Both the position numbers and the translations under genes were made by a program. A stretch of DNA of 64,000 nucleotides from JAOAPG01 sp963791575 (GTDB taxonomy: Bacteria > Acidobacteriota > Terriglobia > Terriglobales > Acidobacteriaceae). The notes beneath the pieces were generated by a model. The model was not told where the DNA came from, did no database searches, and saw nothing but the letters and a program-made list of their open reading frames with translations. The stretch's first letter is position 1, and every line of letters starts with the position of its first letter. Below are positions 9,332-18,513 of the stretch, piece by piece. The DNA is taken from NCBI GenBank assembly GCA_963791575.1, contig CAWBSY010000009.1:154748-218747 (forward strand), read 5' to 3'.

Positions 9332-9751
9332 TCAGGCCGCTTGGCCTATCGCCACCGGCTGGGCACAGTGCGAACAGCGCCGCGCGTCGATTGGAATCTC
9401 GCTCAGGCATTCCGGGCACTTCTTCGTTGTGGGGTCGGCTGGAGCAGGAGCTTTCCGCATTCTAGCTACGAGCGCATTGATCGGGGTCACGACGAAGAAA
9501 TAAACAGCTGCGGCAATCAGAAAAAACGAAACCGCAGCATTGATAAAGTCACCGACAGGAAAGGTACTGCCGTGAATGGTGAAGCCGATGGCGGAGAAGT
9601 CCGGTTTTCCGACCAGCGCTGCGATGAGCGGAGTGAGAAGGTCCTTAGTGAAGGCGGTGACCACGCCTCCGAAAGCAGCGCCGATGACTACACCAACTGC
9701 GAGATCGACGACATTGCCGCGAAGAATGAATTGCTTGAATCCGCTGAGCAT
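9332..9751 (-). CDS. mscL: Large-conductance mechanosensitive channel MscL with C-terminal zinc ribbon
   Basis: An emergency osmotic valve of the inner membrane. The family opening MLSGFKQFILRGNVVDLAVG leads into TM1 (VVIGAAFGGVVTAF), a periplasmic loop, and TM2 (AAVSFFLIAAAVYFFVV). The pore gate is therefore complete. The cytoplasmic tail ends in a zinc ribbon, CPECLSEIPIDARRCSHC, a variant tail often found outside Proteobacteria. The start at 9751 is chosen because MLSGF is the family N-terminus and GGGGG lies 8 bases before it; 28 more residues are open upstream but look unlike MscL. The stop lies opposite the start of the secreted protein gene, and dnaN is 120 bp upstream on the same strand. 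Confidence 0.95.
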   Translation of the reverse strand: MLSGFKQFILRGNVVDLAVGVVIGAAFGGVVTAFTKDLLTPLIAALVGKPDFSAIGFTIHGSTFPVGDFINAAVSFFLIAAAVYFFVVTPINALVARMRKAPAPADPTTKKCPECLSEIPIDARRCSHCAQPVAIGQAA

Positions 9752-9873
9752 GGCTAACCCCCGGACGGCATAACGCATTTGAAGAAGAGGTTTAACTAAC
9801 CGTATATGCGTCGAGCTACTTAGTAGAACTAACAAACAGTTGTCAGTTCGATGTTCTCAGTTCCCAGACGCCC

Positions 9874-11031
9874 TCAAATCCGCATTGGCATTACGATGTA
9901 GCGGTACTTGTAATCTTCACTCTCGGCTGGCCTTAGCTGTCCTGCTGACTGTGCATCTTTCAGCTCTAGCTTTACTTCGCCTGCTCCGGCAGCTTTGAGG
10001 AATTCCAGTACATACTGCGCATTGAAGCCGATAGTAAGCGCCTCGCCGTTGTAGTCGATTTCGATGGAATCTTCTGACTCGCCAGTTTCTGTCGAAGAAG
10101 CCGAGAGTTTCAGCTCGCCTTTGTCCAGCTTCAGGCGCACGGCGCGGGATCGTTCGTCTGCAAATTGCGCCACGCGAGAGATAGCCGCGCCGAAATCTCC
10201 TCCATGCAGCAGGATGCTCTTGCTGTTGTCTTTCGGAAGCACAGCCTCGTAGTTCGGGAATTGTCCGGTGAGCTGGCGCGAAGTCAGCAACCGCGAGCCA
10301 ATGCGGAAAAACAGAGTGGATTCGTCTTTGGCAAACTCGATTTCGTCGGCGTCGGTTGAATCCAGCAGGGACTTTAACTCGTCCATGGCTTTCTTCGGGA
10401 CCAGCGTCTTTAGTTCTCCCGAAACTCCGTCAAATTTTTCGCCAGTCCGTTCGATATGCGCCAGCCGATGGCCGTCGGTCGCGACCATGGTGATTGACTC
10501 CGGCTTCAGAACCATTAAAGCGCCGTTCAAGGTATAGCGCGATTCTTCGCTGGCAATGGCGAATCCGGTTTTGGCGATCATGGAGCGCAATACTTGAGCA
10601 GGGATCTTTACTACTCCGACGGTTGGAAACACTGGCAAGCTCGGGAAGTTCGACTTTGCCATGCCGACCATCTTCGTGTTGGAACGGCCGCAGCGGATGC
10701 TGACCCAATGGTTTTCAAGCAGCTTGATGGTGATGTCGGCGTCCGGCAGCAACTTCACATAGTCGTGAAGCTTGCGGGCAGGGATGGTGCAGGAGCCTTC
10801 TTTTTTCACCTTGGCATTGCAGGAAGTGCGCAGGCTTAAGTCAAGGTCGGTGGCAGTGAGGGAGAGCTTATCGCCGGCGGCTTCAAACAAATAATTGGAC
10901 AGGATCGGGATGGTGGTCTTGCGCTCCACTACGCCTTGGGTCGCCGTGAGCTCGCGTAAGAGTTCAACCTTGCTGACCGTGATTTCCATCGTAGTGGTTC
11001 CCGTCGCTGAGGCAATTGCTTCTACCGGCAT
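9874..11031 (-). CDS. dnaN: DNA polymerase III beta subunit (sliding clamp)
   Basis: The processivity clamp that encircles DNA and tethers polymerase III. The three repeated clamp domains are visible; hallmark pieces include GVVERKTTIPILSNYLFEA at the start and the C-terminal strand KYRYIVMPMRI, typical of the partner-binding cleft. Length is 385 aa from the ATG at 11031, which has GGGGGA upstream. An internal ATG at 10989 gives MEITVSKVELLRELTATQGV, the usual family start, and a 371-aa protein; I cannot decide between them. It lies about 150 bp downstream of dnaA on the same strand, the ancestral dnaA-dnaN arrangement. Confidence 0.96.
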   Translation of the reverse strand: MPVEAIASATGTTTMEITVSKVELLRELTATQGVVERKTTIPILSNYLFEAAGDKLSLTATDLDLSLRTSCNAKVKKEGSCTIPARKLHDYVKLLPDADITIKLLENHWVSIRCGRSNTKMVGMAKSNFPSLPVFPTVGVVKIPAQVLRSMIAKTGFAIASEESRYTLNGALMVLKPESITMVATDGHRLAHIERTGEKFDGVSGELKTLVPKKAMDELKSLLDSTDADEIEFAKDESTLFFRIGSRLLTSRQLTGQFPNYEAVLPKDNSKSILLHGGDFGAAISRVAQFADERSRAVRLKLDKGELKLSASSTETGESEDSIEIDYNGEALTIGFNAQYVLEFLKAAGAGEVKLELKDAQSAGQLRPAESEDYKYRYIVMPMRI

Positions 11032-11183
11032 ACCTGATCCCCCGTGGCGCGGCGCTACTGATACTCACTTTATATCAAAATAAAAACCATTTAAACCAGC
11101 GGTAACCGAATGGAACGCAAAAAAGCTCAGTTCCGTTCGCCTTTGGGTTTTTTGCCCGCCTTTATGCCCAAGGAGAGCGGAAA

Positions 11184-12560
11184 TTACGCGCTCAGTTGCT
11201 CCGTCATCTTGTTGATAAGCCGGTTTAGGTCTTTGTCGGTCTTTCGAACTCCGTCAATCTTGTCGACCGAATGCAGAACGGTGGTGTGATGCTTGCCGCC
11301 AAACTGACGGCCGATTTCGGGCAGCGACGCTTCCGTCAGATGTTTTGCCAGGTACATGGCAATCTGCCGCGGATAAACAATGGCGCGCGAGTTGTTCTTC
11401 GCCTTGATCTCAACCAGCCTTAGCCCAAATTGCTCGGCCACGGCCTTTTGGATGGACTCAATCGTCACCTTGCGGGCCTGCGAATCGATGAAGTTCTTCA
11501 GCACCTGCTGGGCATACGGTAGTGTGATTTCCGCACCGATCAGTGAAGAATGCGCTACGAGCCGGATTAGCGCTCCTTCGAGTTCGCGGACGTTGGACCG
11601 AATGTTCGAAGCAATGTAAAGCGCGACATCGGTTGGGAGAGTGACTTTCTCCTGCTCCGATTTCTTTTGCAGGATGGCTACCTTGGTTTCGAGATCAGGG
11701 GGAGCGATGTCCGCAATCAACCCCCATTCGAACCGGCTGCGCAGACGGTCTTCGATTTCGGCTAGTTCTTTTGGGGGACGATCACTGGCGATGACAATTT
11801 GCTTGTTCGAGTCATGCAGGGCGTTGAAGGTGTGGAAGAATTCTTCCTGCGTCCGCTCTTTTTGTGCGATGAACTGGATGTCGTCGATTAGAAGCACATC
11901 GACTGTCCGGAACTTGTCCCGGAAGCTGGTCATCTTGTCATAGCGCAACGAATTGATCATGTCGTTGGTGAACTTGTCGGTGGAGACATAGCAGATGGCC
12001 GACTGCGGCTGCCGCCGCTTGATCTCGTGTCCGATGGCCTGCATCAGGTGAGTCTTGCCCATGCCAACCCCGCCATAAAGAAACAGCGGGTTATAGGCTT
12101 TCGAAGGACGCTCGGCAACCGCCTGGCATGCGGCATGCGCGAATTGGTTTCCGCTGCCGATTACGAATGCGTCAAATGTGTAGCGCGGATTCAATTGCGC
12201 GGCACTGTCCCAATCGAAGCGCGCCTGCGATGGCGAGGCTGCGGGTGGAGCATGAAACGTAAGGCCGCCGTCGTGACGTACCGGAGTCGCGGCAGGATCA
12301 TCTTCGGGCGTTACAAACTGCACGTCCTGATATTCGAGGCCGAGATTGTCCAGGGCTTCCTGAATCACGTCGGCGTACTTGTCGCCTACGTGGCGGAACT
12401 CAGCCGTCGGCACGCGCACAAACAGAACCTTCCCGTTCGCGTGACTATAACGTGTTGGTTTGAGCCATGTGTCGTATGAGGTTCGATTGATCTTTTTTTC
12501 CAGCGCATCTAGAACGCGCACCCACGGATTAGGCGAAAGACTGGGAGTTGGAACTGACAT
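11184..12560 (-). CDS. dnaA: Chromosomal replication initiator DnaA
   Basis: DnaA binds oriC boxes, opens the duplex and loads the helicase. Domain I lies at the N-terminus (WVRVLDALEKKINRTSYDTW). Domain III has Walker A (GGVGMGKTHL), Walker B (VLLIDDIQFI) and the arginine-finger helix region (RLRSRFEWGL). Domain IV carries the DNA-binding signature KHLTEASLPEIGRQFGGKHH followed by TTVLHSVDKI. I use the ATG at 12560 (458 aa) with GAAGAAT upstream; a TTG five codons earlier is possible. It is transcribed away from rpmH, with the likely origin between them. Confidence 0.97.
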   Translation of the reverse strand: MSVPTPSLSPNPWVRVLDALEKKINRTSYDTWLKPTRYSHANGKVLFVRVPTAEFRHVGDKYADVIQEALDNLGLEYQDVQFVTPEDDPAATPVRHDGGLTFHAPPAASPSQARFDWDSAAQLNPRYTFDAFVIGSGNQFAHAACQAVAERPSKAYNPLFLYGGVGMGKTHLMQAIGHEIKRRQPQSAICYVSTDKFTNDMINSLRYDKMTSFRDKFRTVDVLLIDDIQFIAQKERTQEEFFHTFNALHDSNKQIVIASDRPPKELAEIEDRLRSRFEWGLIADIAPPDLETKVAILQKKSEQEKVTLPTDVALYIASNIRSNVRELEGALIRLVAHSSLIGAEITLPYAQQVLKNFIDSQARKVTIESIQKAVAEQFGLRLVEIKAKNNSRAIVYPRQIAMYLAKHLTEASLPEIGRQFGGKHHTTVLHSVDKIDGVRKTDKDLNRLINKMTEQLSA

Positions 12561-13038
12561 AATAAAATTCTTCAAATAGGGCTGCCTCGACGGATTGTCG
12601 CCGGGTGTTAAAACAAATTGCAGAATTTAGAAAGCTATCTTTGTGTCCAGCAACTAGCCTCGATTGCATCGGGGAAGTTGTTACTGGGCGTGAATAAATC
12701 AGTAAGCGTGACAGTCCGGCATACTAGCACAAAAAATCTGATTTCGTGGAAATCTTGCGACGGAGATTTTTTCATCGCAGAGATGATTCAAGACTCCTTC
12801 GAAAACTCTGTCAAGTGGCGAAATTATAACTGCCGCACGTATTGTGCAACGTGAGTTCCGATTCGATTCTCGATACACAGAGTTGTTGCTCAGCGTTCCG
12901 GAAATCAGTATGCTCGCTATGGGCGTTTGCTGCTGTGGCCTTCGTCATTTATACTTCTAGTTCGCCCCATGGCCACAATTTTTGCCTAAGGCCAAATACT
13001 TAAACTTTATTGGTTGAAACCAGGAGCAGCAATTTTCC
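12561..13038. other. Probable replication-origin region (dnaA-rpmH intergenic)
   Basis: About 480 bp without a convincing gene between divergent dnaA and rpmH, the classic site of oriC in bacteria that keep the ancestral gene order. It contains several A/T-rich patches (AAAAAATCTGATTT near 12730; AAATTATAAC near 12820). One weak match to the DnaA box TTATNCACA is CGATACACA at 12871-12879 (7 of 9). I see no cluster of perfect boxes, so the role rests mainly on gene order. It must also hold the promoters of dnaA and rpmH. Confidence 0.5.
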
Positions 13039-13194
13039 ATGCCCAAGCGCACATTCCAACCCAACCGACGTCACCGCTCAAAGACGCACGGTTTTCGCAC
13101 GCGTATGAAGACCAAGAGCGGCCAAGCGGTGATCTCGCGTCGACGGGCTAAGGGTCGCAAACGAGTAGCGGTGAAGCCCGGCTTCCGTGAGTAG
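13039..13194 (+). CDS. rpmH: 50S ribosomal protein L34
   Basis: A 51-aa basic protein beginning MPKRTFQPNRRHRSKTHGF and continuing TRMKTKSGQAVISRRRAKGR, the L34 signature almost without variation. L34 is a small component of the large ribosomal subunit. AGGAG lies about 12 bases before the ATG. The gene heads the rpmH-rnpA-yidD-yidC-jag-mnmE series that is conserved next to the origin in many bacteria. Confidence 0.97.
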   Translation: MPKRTFQPNRRHRSKTHGFRTRMKTKSGQAVISRRRAKGRKRVAVKPGFRE

Positions 13195-13245
13195 AGTTCT
13201 CCGCTGTTCGGGGATGAACGAAATATCGCAGCTTGAGCTTAAGTC

Positions 13246-13707
13246 GTGAGTTGTGAACGCCATCGTTCCGATGGAAGCAGCAATCCGTCGAGCACCGGCC
13301 GTAAGACCAGGTTCCCACGCAGTGCTCATCTTCTTCGGCATGTCGATTTTGAGCGGGTTTACAAACAGGGGCGGCGGCATTTTGCTGCTCACATGACGGT
13401 TTTTTATTTGGCGCGGGCGGAGCGAGAGGAAAGCATCCGTGGGCTGCGGGTAGGATTTACCGTGAGTCGAGCACTCGGCGGAGCAGTAGATCGTAACCGG
13501 ATGAGGCGACGTTTGCGCGAGGCTGTCCGATTGCAATATCCGAGTTCGAGTCCGGCAGTCGATGTGGTGATTAATCCGAAGAAATCGTTACGCACCGCTG
13601 ATTTTTCTGACTTGTTGAAGGAAGTCGGGCGAGCTTTGGAAGTGATTCAGACATACGCAGAGAAGTCCAGAAATGATCTGCCGCCCGCTCCAAGAACAGC
13701 TTTATGA
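13246..13707 (+). CDS. rnpA: Ribonuclease P protein component
   Basis: The protein cofactor of RNase P, which matures the 5' ends of tRNAs. The family motif RNRMRRRLRE (the RNR box that binds RNA) is present after GLRVGFTVSRALGGAVD, and the N-terminal block FPRSAHLLRHVDFERVYKQG matches the substrate-leader-binding face. The start is a GTG at 13246, the only option because a stop (TAA, 13240-13242) lies just before it in frame. The N-terminus therefore carries about 20 extra residues and the protein has 153 aa. Its stop overlaps the yidD start (ATGA). Confidence 0.93.
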   Translation: MSCERHRSDGSSNPSSTGRKTRFPRSAHLLRHVDFERVYKQGRRHFAAHMTVFYLARAEREESIRGLRVGFTVSRALGGAVDRNRMRRRLREAVRLQYPSSSPAVDVVINPKKSLRTADFSDLLKEVGRALEVIQTYAEKSRNDLPPAPRTAL

Positions 13708-13997
13708 AGCAGATTGCAAAAACCGCCGCCCTGCATGTGTTGCGCGCGTACAAGCAATTTATTTCGCCTATGTTCTTGCCGGCTTGCCGCTATGTGCCGA
13801 CTTGCTCGGAGTACGCAATGGAAGCGGTCGACATTCACGGCGTAGTTCGCGGCGGTGTCATAGCTCTTGGGCGAGTGCTTCGTTGCCATCCATTTTCGAA
13901 GGGCGGATACGACCCGGTGGTCGCTCCGAGATGTTCGAACCGAGGATGTTCCAACCCAGTTGGTGATGTTCATGAAGCCGAACTTTGCAGTCACTGA
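13704..13997 (+). CDS. yidD: Membrane protein insertion efficiency factor YidD
   Basis: A small membrane-associated protein that helps YidC insert inner-membrane proteins. The YidD core is clear: a basic N-terminus with YKQFISPMFLPACRYVPTCS, then EYAMEAVDIHGVVRGG, and the closing RCHPFSKGGYDPV. Beyond it the C-terminus adds a short extension with two more cysteines and a final CSH. It overlaps rnpA by four bases and lies 10 bp before yidC, so the three are co-translated. Confidence 0.93.
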   Translation: MKQIAKTAALHVLRAYKQFISPMFLPACRYVPTCSEYAMEAVDIHGVVRGGVIALGRVLRCHPFSKGGYDPVVAPRCSNRGCSNPVGDVHEAELCSH

Positions 13998-14007
13998 GTA
14001 AGCTAAA

Positions 14008-15774
14008 TTGCCAGAATTTCAGAACCCTAATCAAGATCCCGGAATGGAGCGGCGGCTTCTTATAGTCTTCGCGCTCACTTTTCTTGTCATCATCGCTTTC
14101 CAGCCGCTTCTCAAGAAATATTTCCCGCAGAGCGCGACGCCTCCTGCACAGACCCAGCAAGCTCAAAATCAGAACCAGATACAGAACTCGAATCAACCGA
14201 CTGCAACAAGCAGCGTGGCAGCGGCGCAGACTCAATCTGCTGTTCCAGTGTCAGGCAAGGGCAAACAAGCCAATGCAGAAGCCGAGACCATCGTAGAGAA
14301 TGATTTTTATCGCATCACCTTCACCAACCGCGGCGCCCAGGTCAAATCGTGGATTTTGAAGAAGTTTGATGACGATAAAGGGCAGCCCCTGGATTTAGTG
14401 CATCACGTTGCGGCCGAAAAATACGGGTATCCGTTATCGCTATTTACCTACGATGAAACTCTCCGGAACAGACTGAATTCGCTTCTGTACGTCGATTCTG
14501 CGCCGGGAACGTTGAAGGCCCCCAGCGATCTCACTTTCGAGTATTCCGATCAGGACCTCACAGTTCGTAAGACCTTTCACTTCGACCAGACTTACGTGAT
14601 CCAAGTGGTCACGTCGGTTGTCTCGAAAGGCAGTCAGGTGGAAGCTCTACCTATGTGGCCTGCTGGTTTTGGCGACCAGATTACTCCCGCTTCTTATGCG
14701 TCCGCCAAAATCGAGTATCAGTACAACGACAATATCGAACGTTTGGCGCTCAAGAAAGTTACAGGAGGCGGCACTCTTCAGGGCCCATTTAATTGGATCG
14801 GCGTGACCGACCAATATTTCGGCGCCATATTCATTCCGCAAGATCCGCAGAACGTTGTTGCAGTCACCCTGCACAACACAATCGATGTTCCCAAGGACCC
14901 GCAGAAGCCGAACCCGCAAGACACGATCAAAGCCGATGTGCTGGGCGTTGCAGTTGGCAATCCGAAAGGACCGAGCGACGAGCGGATGTATGTAGGACCA
15001 AAGTCACTCCAGGTTGTGGAGTCCGTCCCCGTGCCTGGGATTAGGGGCACGGACCCAGACCTTCGCTCTTTGGTGAATTTCGGATTCTTTCACATCATTG
15101 CTCGTCCGCTGTTCGTCTGGCTTAAGTGGACATACGATCACGTGGTTCACAACTGGGGATGGGCGATTGCGCTCCAGACCTTGATCATAAATCTGGCGCT
15201 CCTGCCGTTGCGTATTTCTAGTATGAAATCCGCGCTGAAGATGCAGAAGATTCAGCCGCAGATGAATTCCATCAAAGATAAATATAAGAAGTACACCATG
15301 CGCGATCCGCGGAAAGCCGAGATGAATCAGGAGATCGCGGCGCTCATGAAGCAGGAAGGTGTGAGTCCGGCGGGAGGCTGTTTGCCGCTGTTGATTCAGA
15401 TGCCGTTTCTGTTTGCGTATTATGGGATGCTCGGCGCGGCGCTCGATCTTCGCCATGCGCACTGGCTCTGGGTTCCCGATTTATCATCGCCCGATCCTTT
15501 GCGAATCCTGCCCATCGCGGTTATCGTTACCATGCTATTCACCCAGCGCATGACACCGCAGGCGGGGATGGATCCGCAACAGCAGAAGATGATGAACCTC
15601 ATGATGCCGGTGATGCTGGGCATTATGAGTTGGAGTCTGGCTGCTGGCTTGACGCTCTACTGGTCAGAGGGCAGTTTGATTGGAATCGTGCAGCAGTACG
15701 TAATGAACAAGACTAAACTGGGTCGCGAAATGCGCGAGATGGCGCTGAAGAGAGCGCGTAAGAAAGAAAAGTAG
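14008..15774 (+). CDS. yidC: Membrane protein insertase YidC
   Basis: The Oxa1/YidC insertase that places proteins in the inner membrane, alone or with SecYEG. TM1 follows the start (RRLLIVFALTFLVIIAFQP). A Gln/Asn-rich linker and a large periplasmic beta-supersandwich domain cover about residues 90-330. The conserved insertase core has five further membrane segments, including IISSMKSALKMQK-type cytoplasmic helices and GCLPLLIQMPFLFAYYGML. The start codon is TTG at 14008, giving MPEFQNPNQDPGMERRLL; GAGTAAG lies just upstream. The tail is basic (RARKKEK), suiting ribosome binding. The 588-aa length is normal for a Gram-negative YidC. Confidence 0.96.
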   Translation: MPEFQNPNQDPGMERRLLIVFALTFLVIIAFQPLLKKYFPQSATPPAQTQQAQNQNQIQNSNQPTATSSVAAAQTQSAVPVSGKGKQANAEAETIVENDFYRITFTNRGAQVKSWILKKFDDDKGQPLDLVHHVAAEKYGYPLSLFTYDETLRNRLNSLLYVDSAPGTLKAPSDLTFEYSDQDLTVRKTFHFDQTYVIQVVTSVVSKGSQVEALPMWPAGFGDQITPASYASAKIEYQYNDNIERLALKKVTGGGTLQGPFNWIGVTDQYFGAIFIPQDPQNVVAVTLHNTIDVPKDPQKPNPQDTIKADVLGVAVGNPKGPSDERMYVGPKSLQVVESVPVPGIRGTDPDLRSLVNFGFFHIIARPLFVWLKWTYDHVVHNWGWAIALQTLIINLALLPLRISSMKSALKMQKIQPQMNSIKDKYKKYTMRDPRKAEMNQEIAALMKQEGVSPAGGCLPLLIQMPFLFAYYGMLGAALDLRHAHWLWVPDLSSPDPLRILPIAVIVTMLFTQRMTPQAGMDPQQQKMMNLMMPVMLGIMSWSLAAGLTLYWSEGSLIGIVQQYVMNKTKLGREMREMALKRARKKEK

Positions 15775-15846
15775 CTATCAGCCTTCAGCTCAGATCTTAG
15801 TGAGAGCTGCCGGAGTGAACGAGTTAGCAGTTAGGAGCAAAAGAGA

Positions 15847-16374
15847 ATGGCAATCCCCGACAAAATCGCCGCCGCAAACAAGATTAACGAATTTCTTCGC
15901 AGTGTCATTGCGCTCGGCGGCTTTCGTTTGAAGTACCGCATCACGGTCGATCCTCCGCTTCCGGAAGAACGCGACTGGGAACGTCCGGAAATTCTGGTAG
16001 AACTTGTCGGTCCGGATTCGACGTTAATTCTTGAGCGTGGCGGGGAGCTTCTGCGGTCCCTCGAACTGCTGGCAATCGAGATGCTTCGCCTACCAGGTAA
16101 CGAGCACGAGAAGGTCCGCTTCGATTGCATGAACAGCCGGGCCATGCGGCTGGAAGAGTTGCGTCTGTCAGCGAATGTTGCCGCCGAGAAGGTGAGAAAG
16201 AGTGGTACCCCCTACGAATTTGCGCCGATGTCCTCCCGCGAACGAAGAATCGTTCACCTCGCGTTACGCGATTTCGACGATCTCCACACTGAGAGCCAGG
16301 GCGAGGGTGGCCGCCGCTGCCTGGTGGTTTATCCCAAGAACTACAAACCTGTGAGTAAGCCAGCGCTCAGGTAG
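15847..16374 (+). CDS. R3H-domain RNA-binding protein of the Jag/KhpB type
   Basis: A 175-aa cytoplasmic protein whose place right after yidC and before mnmE is that of jag (khpB, spoIIIJ-associated). The C-terminal R3H domain is recognisable (FAPMSSRERRIVHLALRDFD followed by DLHTESQGEG). The middle part resembles the KH-like domain (LERGGELLRSLELLAIEML) but is less canonical. Such proteins bind RNA and influence cell division and envelope homeostasis in other bacteria. The longer linker domain of Firmicutes Jag is missing. Confidence 0.85.
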   Translation: MAIPDKIAAANKINEFLRSVIALGGFRLKYRITVDPPLPEERDWERPEILVELVGPDSTLILERGGELLRSLELLAIEMLRLPGNEHEKVRFDCMNSRAMRLEELRLSANVAAEKVRKSGTPYEFAPMSSRERRIVHLALRDFDDLHTESQGEGGRRCLVVYPKNYKPVSKPALR

Positions 16375-16449
16375 TTGGTCGATTGAACTTGTTTATCTGA
16401 GCTGTTCTTCCTAGGAACTCTTGCGAACTCGTTTCGCTACAATCTCCAA

Positions 16450-17853
16450 GTGAACCTCGACGACACCATCGTCGCGATCGCCACCCCTTCGGGCCGAGGA
16501 GGAATCGGCGTGGTTCGTCTTGCCGGTCCGGAAGCGCGCGCCATTGTCGAGCCGATGCTGCGGCTGAAACACGAACTTGAGCCCGGACGTGCCATATTCG
16601 GGGAGTTGATCGAACCGGAAGTTCGCTCAGAAACAGGTGATGTAGATACAGCCGCCTCCAGCGAGCCATCTGATTCAGTTCATCGCATCGATGAAGTTGT
16701 CGTCACGTATTTCGCGAAGCCCCACTCCTATACGACGGACGACATCATCGAAATTTCCGCGCACGGATCTCCGGTGGTTCTTCGGCATATTGTCGAGCTC
16801 GCCCTCGCTCGCGGTGCACGTCTGGCCGAACCTGGCGAGTTCACCATGCGGGCCTTTCTCAATGGACGCATCGATCTCACTCAAGCAGAAGCTGTCCGGG
16901 ATCTGATCGATTCCCAGACTTTGTATCAGGCAAAGATCGCGGCCCAGCAGCTCGAAGGAGCTCTCTCTCGCCGCTTGCAACCCACCAAGCAAAAATTGAT
17001 CGAGTTGATCGCGACGCTCGAAGCTGGAATTGATTTTGCGGAAGATGATATTTCTGTTCTTCCCGCCAGCGCGATCCTTGAACGCATCATGAGCATCCTC
17101 ACACCGCTCGAAGAGCTTGCAAAATCGTTCGCATATGGAAAGCTCGTCCATGAAGGTTTGACGTTGGCGATTGTCGGCCGTCCCAATGTTGGGAAATCGA
17201 GCCTCTTCAATTGTCTCGTCGAACGCGAGCGCGCCATCGTGACGGCTACTCCCGGCACCACGCGCGACTTGGTAACAGAAACCGTGGCTATCGGTGGGAT
17301 TCCAGTCAAACTTGTCGACACTGCCGGAATTCGTCGGGCCCTCGATGAGGCGGAAAGTATCGGAATTCGCAAATCCATGGAAGCGCTGGCCGACGCCGAT
17401 CTTGTCCTGATTGTGCTTGATGCTTCGCAGGAAATTGTTGCCGAAGATCAAGAGCTGCTGGATCAGGTCGCGGGGCGTCCATCGATTGTGGTCAGGAATA
17501 AGTGCGATCTCGGAACCCTGGACAATGATTTGATGCGACATAGCGTGAGAACCTCGGCTACGACCGGTCAGGGTATTCCCGAATTGCGAGATGAGATTCT
17601 ACGTAGCGTCGGCGGAGAATCAGGAGCACAAGCCGAGAGCGGCTTCCTCACTAATGTTCGGCATCAATCGCGTGTCCGTGAATCGATCAGTGCATTGCAG
17701 GCTGCTCAAACCGCAGTGAAGAATAGGATTCCGCACGAGATGGTTCTGCTCGATCTCTACAGCGCCCTTCGAGCCCTGGATGAAATAACGGGAGCGACTA
17801 CGAACGACGACATTCTGAATTTGATCTTCAGCACCTTCTGTATTGGAAAGTAG
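16450..17853 (+). CDS. mnmE: tRNA uridine-5-carboxymethylaminomethyl modification GTPase MnmE
   Basis: With MnmG it modifies the wobble uridine of several tRNAs. The N-terminal folate-binding domain starts TIVAIATPSGRGGIGVVRL. The inserted G domain has G1 (GRPNVGKSS), G2 (TPGTTRD), G3 (DTAG) and G4 (NKCD). The protein ends in the required FCIGK with the catalytic cysteine. The start is GTG at 16450. A non-conserved insert of about 25 residues lies near residue 57 (EVRSETGDVDTAASSEPSDS). It is the last gene of the rpmH series and converges on the next gene with only 2 bp between stops. Confidence 0.96.
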   Translation: MNLDDTIVAIATPSGRGGIGVVRLAGPEARAIVEPMLRLKHELEPGRAIFGELIEPEVRSETGDVDTAASSEPSDSVHRIDEVVVTYFAKPHSYTTDDIIEISAHGSPVVLRHIVELALARGARLAEPGEFTMRAFLNGRIDLTQAEAVRDLIDSQTLYQAKIAAQQLEGALSRRLQPTKQKLIELIATLEAGIDFAEDDISVLPASAILERIMSILTPLEELAKSFAYGKLVHEGLTLAIVGRPNVGKSSLFNCLVERERAIVTATPGTTRDLVTETVAIGGIPVKLVDTAGIRRALDEAESIGIRKSMEALADADLVLIVLDASQEIVAEDQELLDQVAGRPSIVVRNKCDLGTLDNDLMRHSVRTSATTGQGIPELRDEILRSVGGESGAQAESGFLTNVRHQSRVRESISALQAAQTAVKNRIPHEMVLLDLYSALRALDEITGATTNDDILNLIFSTFCIGK

Positions 17854-17855
17854 CT

Positions 17856-18503
17856 TTAGAGCTTAGGACATTGCACTACCACCGGCTGGTCCCCGACATC
17901 TACGTCTTCATTACAGTCGCATTTGTGCGACTTGACGCTGACGGAGTGTCGTCCCTTTGAAACCACAAAATCCCGATCTGTTATTCCCTTGGCAGCCGAA
18001 TCAATGACAATCCGGGCTCCCCGCGGAAAAGAAGTCACAGACAATGCCCCGGGATCGCGCAGCACTTTGTCAAAGAAACTAGCGAATGACTGGTTGCGCA
18101 CGTCTTTGGACCCAATCGTCACTTTGCTTGTCGAGCTTTCGTGCCAGTCCGCGTCGGCTAATTTCTTGTCCCGTATGTCCGCAAGATACGACTTAACAAC
18201 GAATTCTGCCTTTTGGTTTGTATCCCAGTTCCGGATGGACATCTTGCTGATAGCCGACTCTTGACGCAGAACGTCCGCCTTGATTGCTGCGGCTGCGCTG
18301 GGCTGAAGAATTACTAGGCCTTCGTTATCATTCCGCCAGTCACTTACTGACATAGCTATGGCATTGCTATCCGTTTGCGCACTGGCTTTCAGCCCTTTTT
18401 GCGCCGGAAGTCGGAATAGAAATCCAAAGCCGAACACCGCGAAAATAATCCCCATGCTTCCGATAACAGAGGGGCTTATACGAAAAAAGTTAAATGCTTT
18501 CAC
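17856..18503 (-). CDS. Single-pass membrane protein with PEGA-like C-terminal domain, unknown function
   Basis: I do not recognise a named family. From a GTG at 18503, preceded by AAGGAG seven bases upstream, the 215-aa protein has one N-terminal membrane segment (SPSVIGSMGIIFAVFGFGFL) and an outside domain. The last 60 residues (FPRGARIVIDSAAKGITDRDF, then GRHSVSVKSHKCDCNEDVDV) resemble a PEGA-type beta module, used to present proteins at the cell surface. Three cysteines lie near the end. A longer frame from 18539 lacks a ribosome site. It is preceded by another membrane gene only 10 bp away, so the two form a unit. Confidence 0.6.
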   Translation of the reverse strand: MKAFNFFRISPSVIGSMGIIFAVFGFGFLFRLPAQKGLKASAQTDSNAIAMSVSDWRNDNEGLVILQPSAAAAIKADVLRQESAISKMSIRNWDTNQKAEFVVKSYLADIRDKKLADADWHESSTSKVTIGSKDVRNQSFASFFDKVLRDPGALSVTSFPRGARIVIDSAAKGITDRDFVVSKGRHSVSVKSHKCDCNEDVDVGDQPVVVQCPKL

Positions 18504-18513
18504 GGTAAGCTCC

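Noticed and set aside
12618..12854. 78-aa frame in the dnaA-rpmH gap
   Set aside because: No ribosome site, no recognisable motif, and it lies in the expected origin region.
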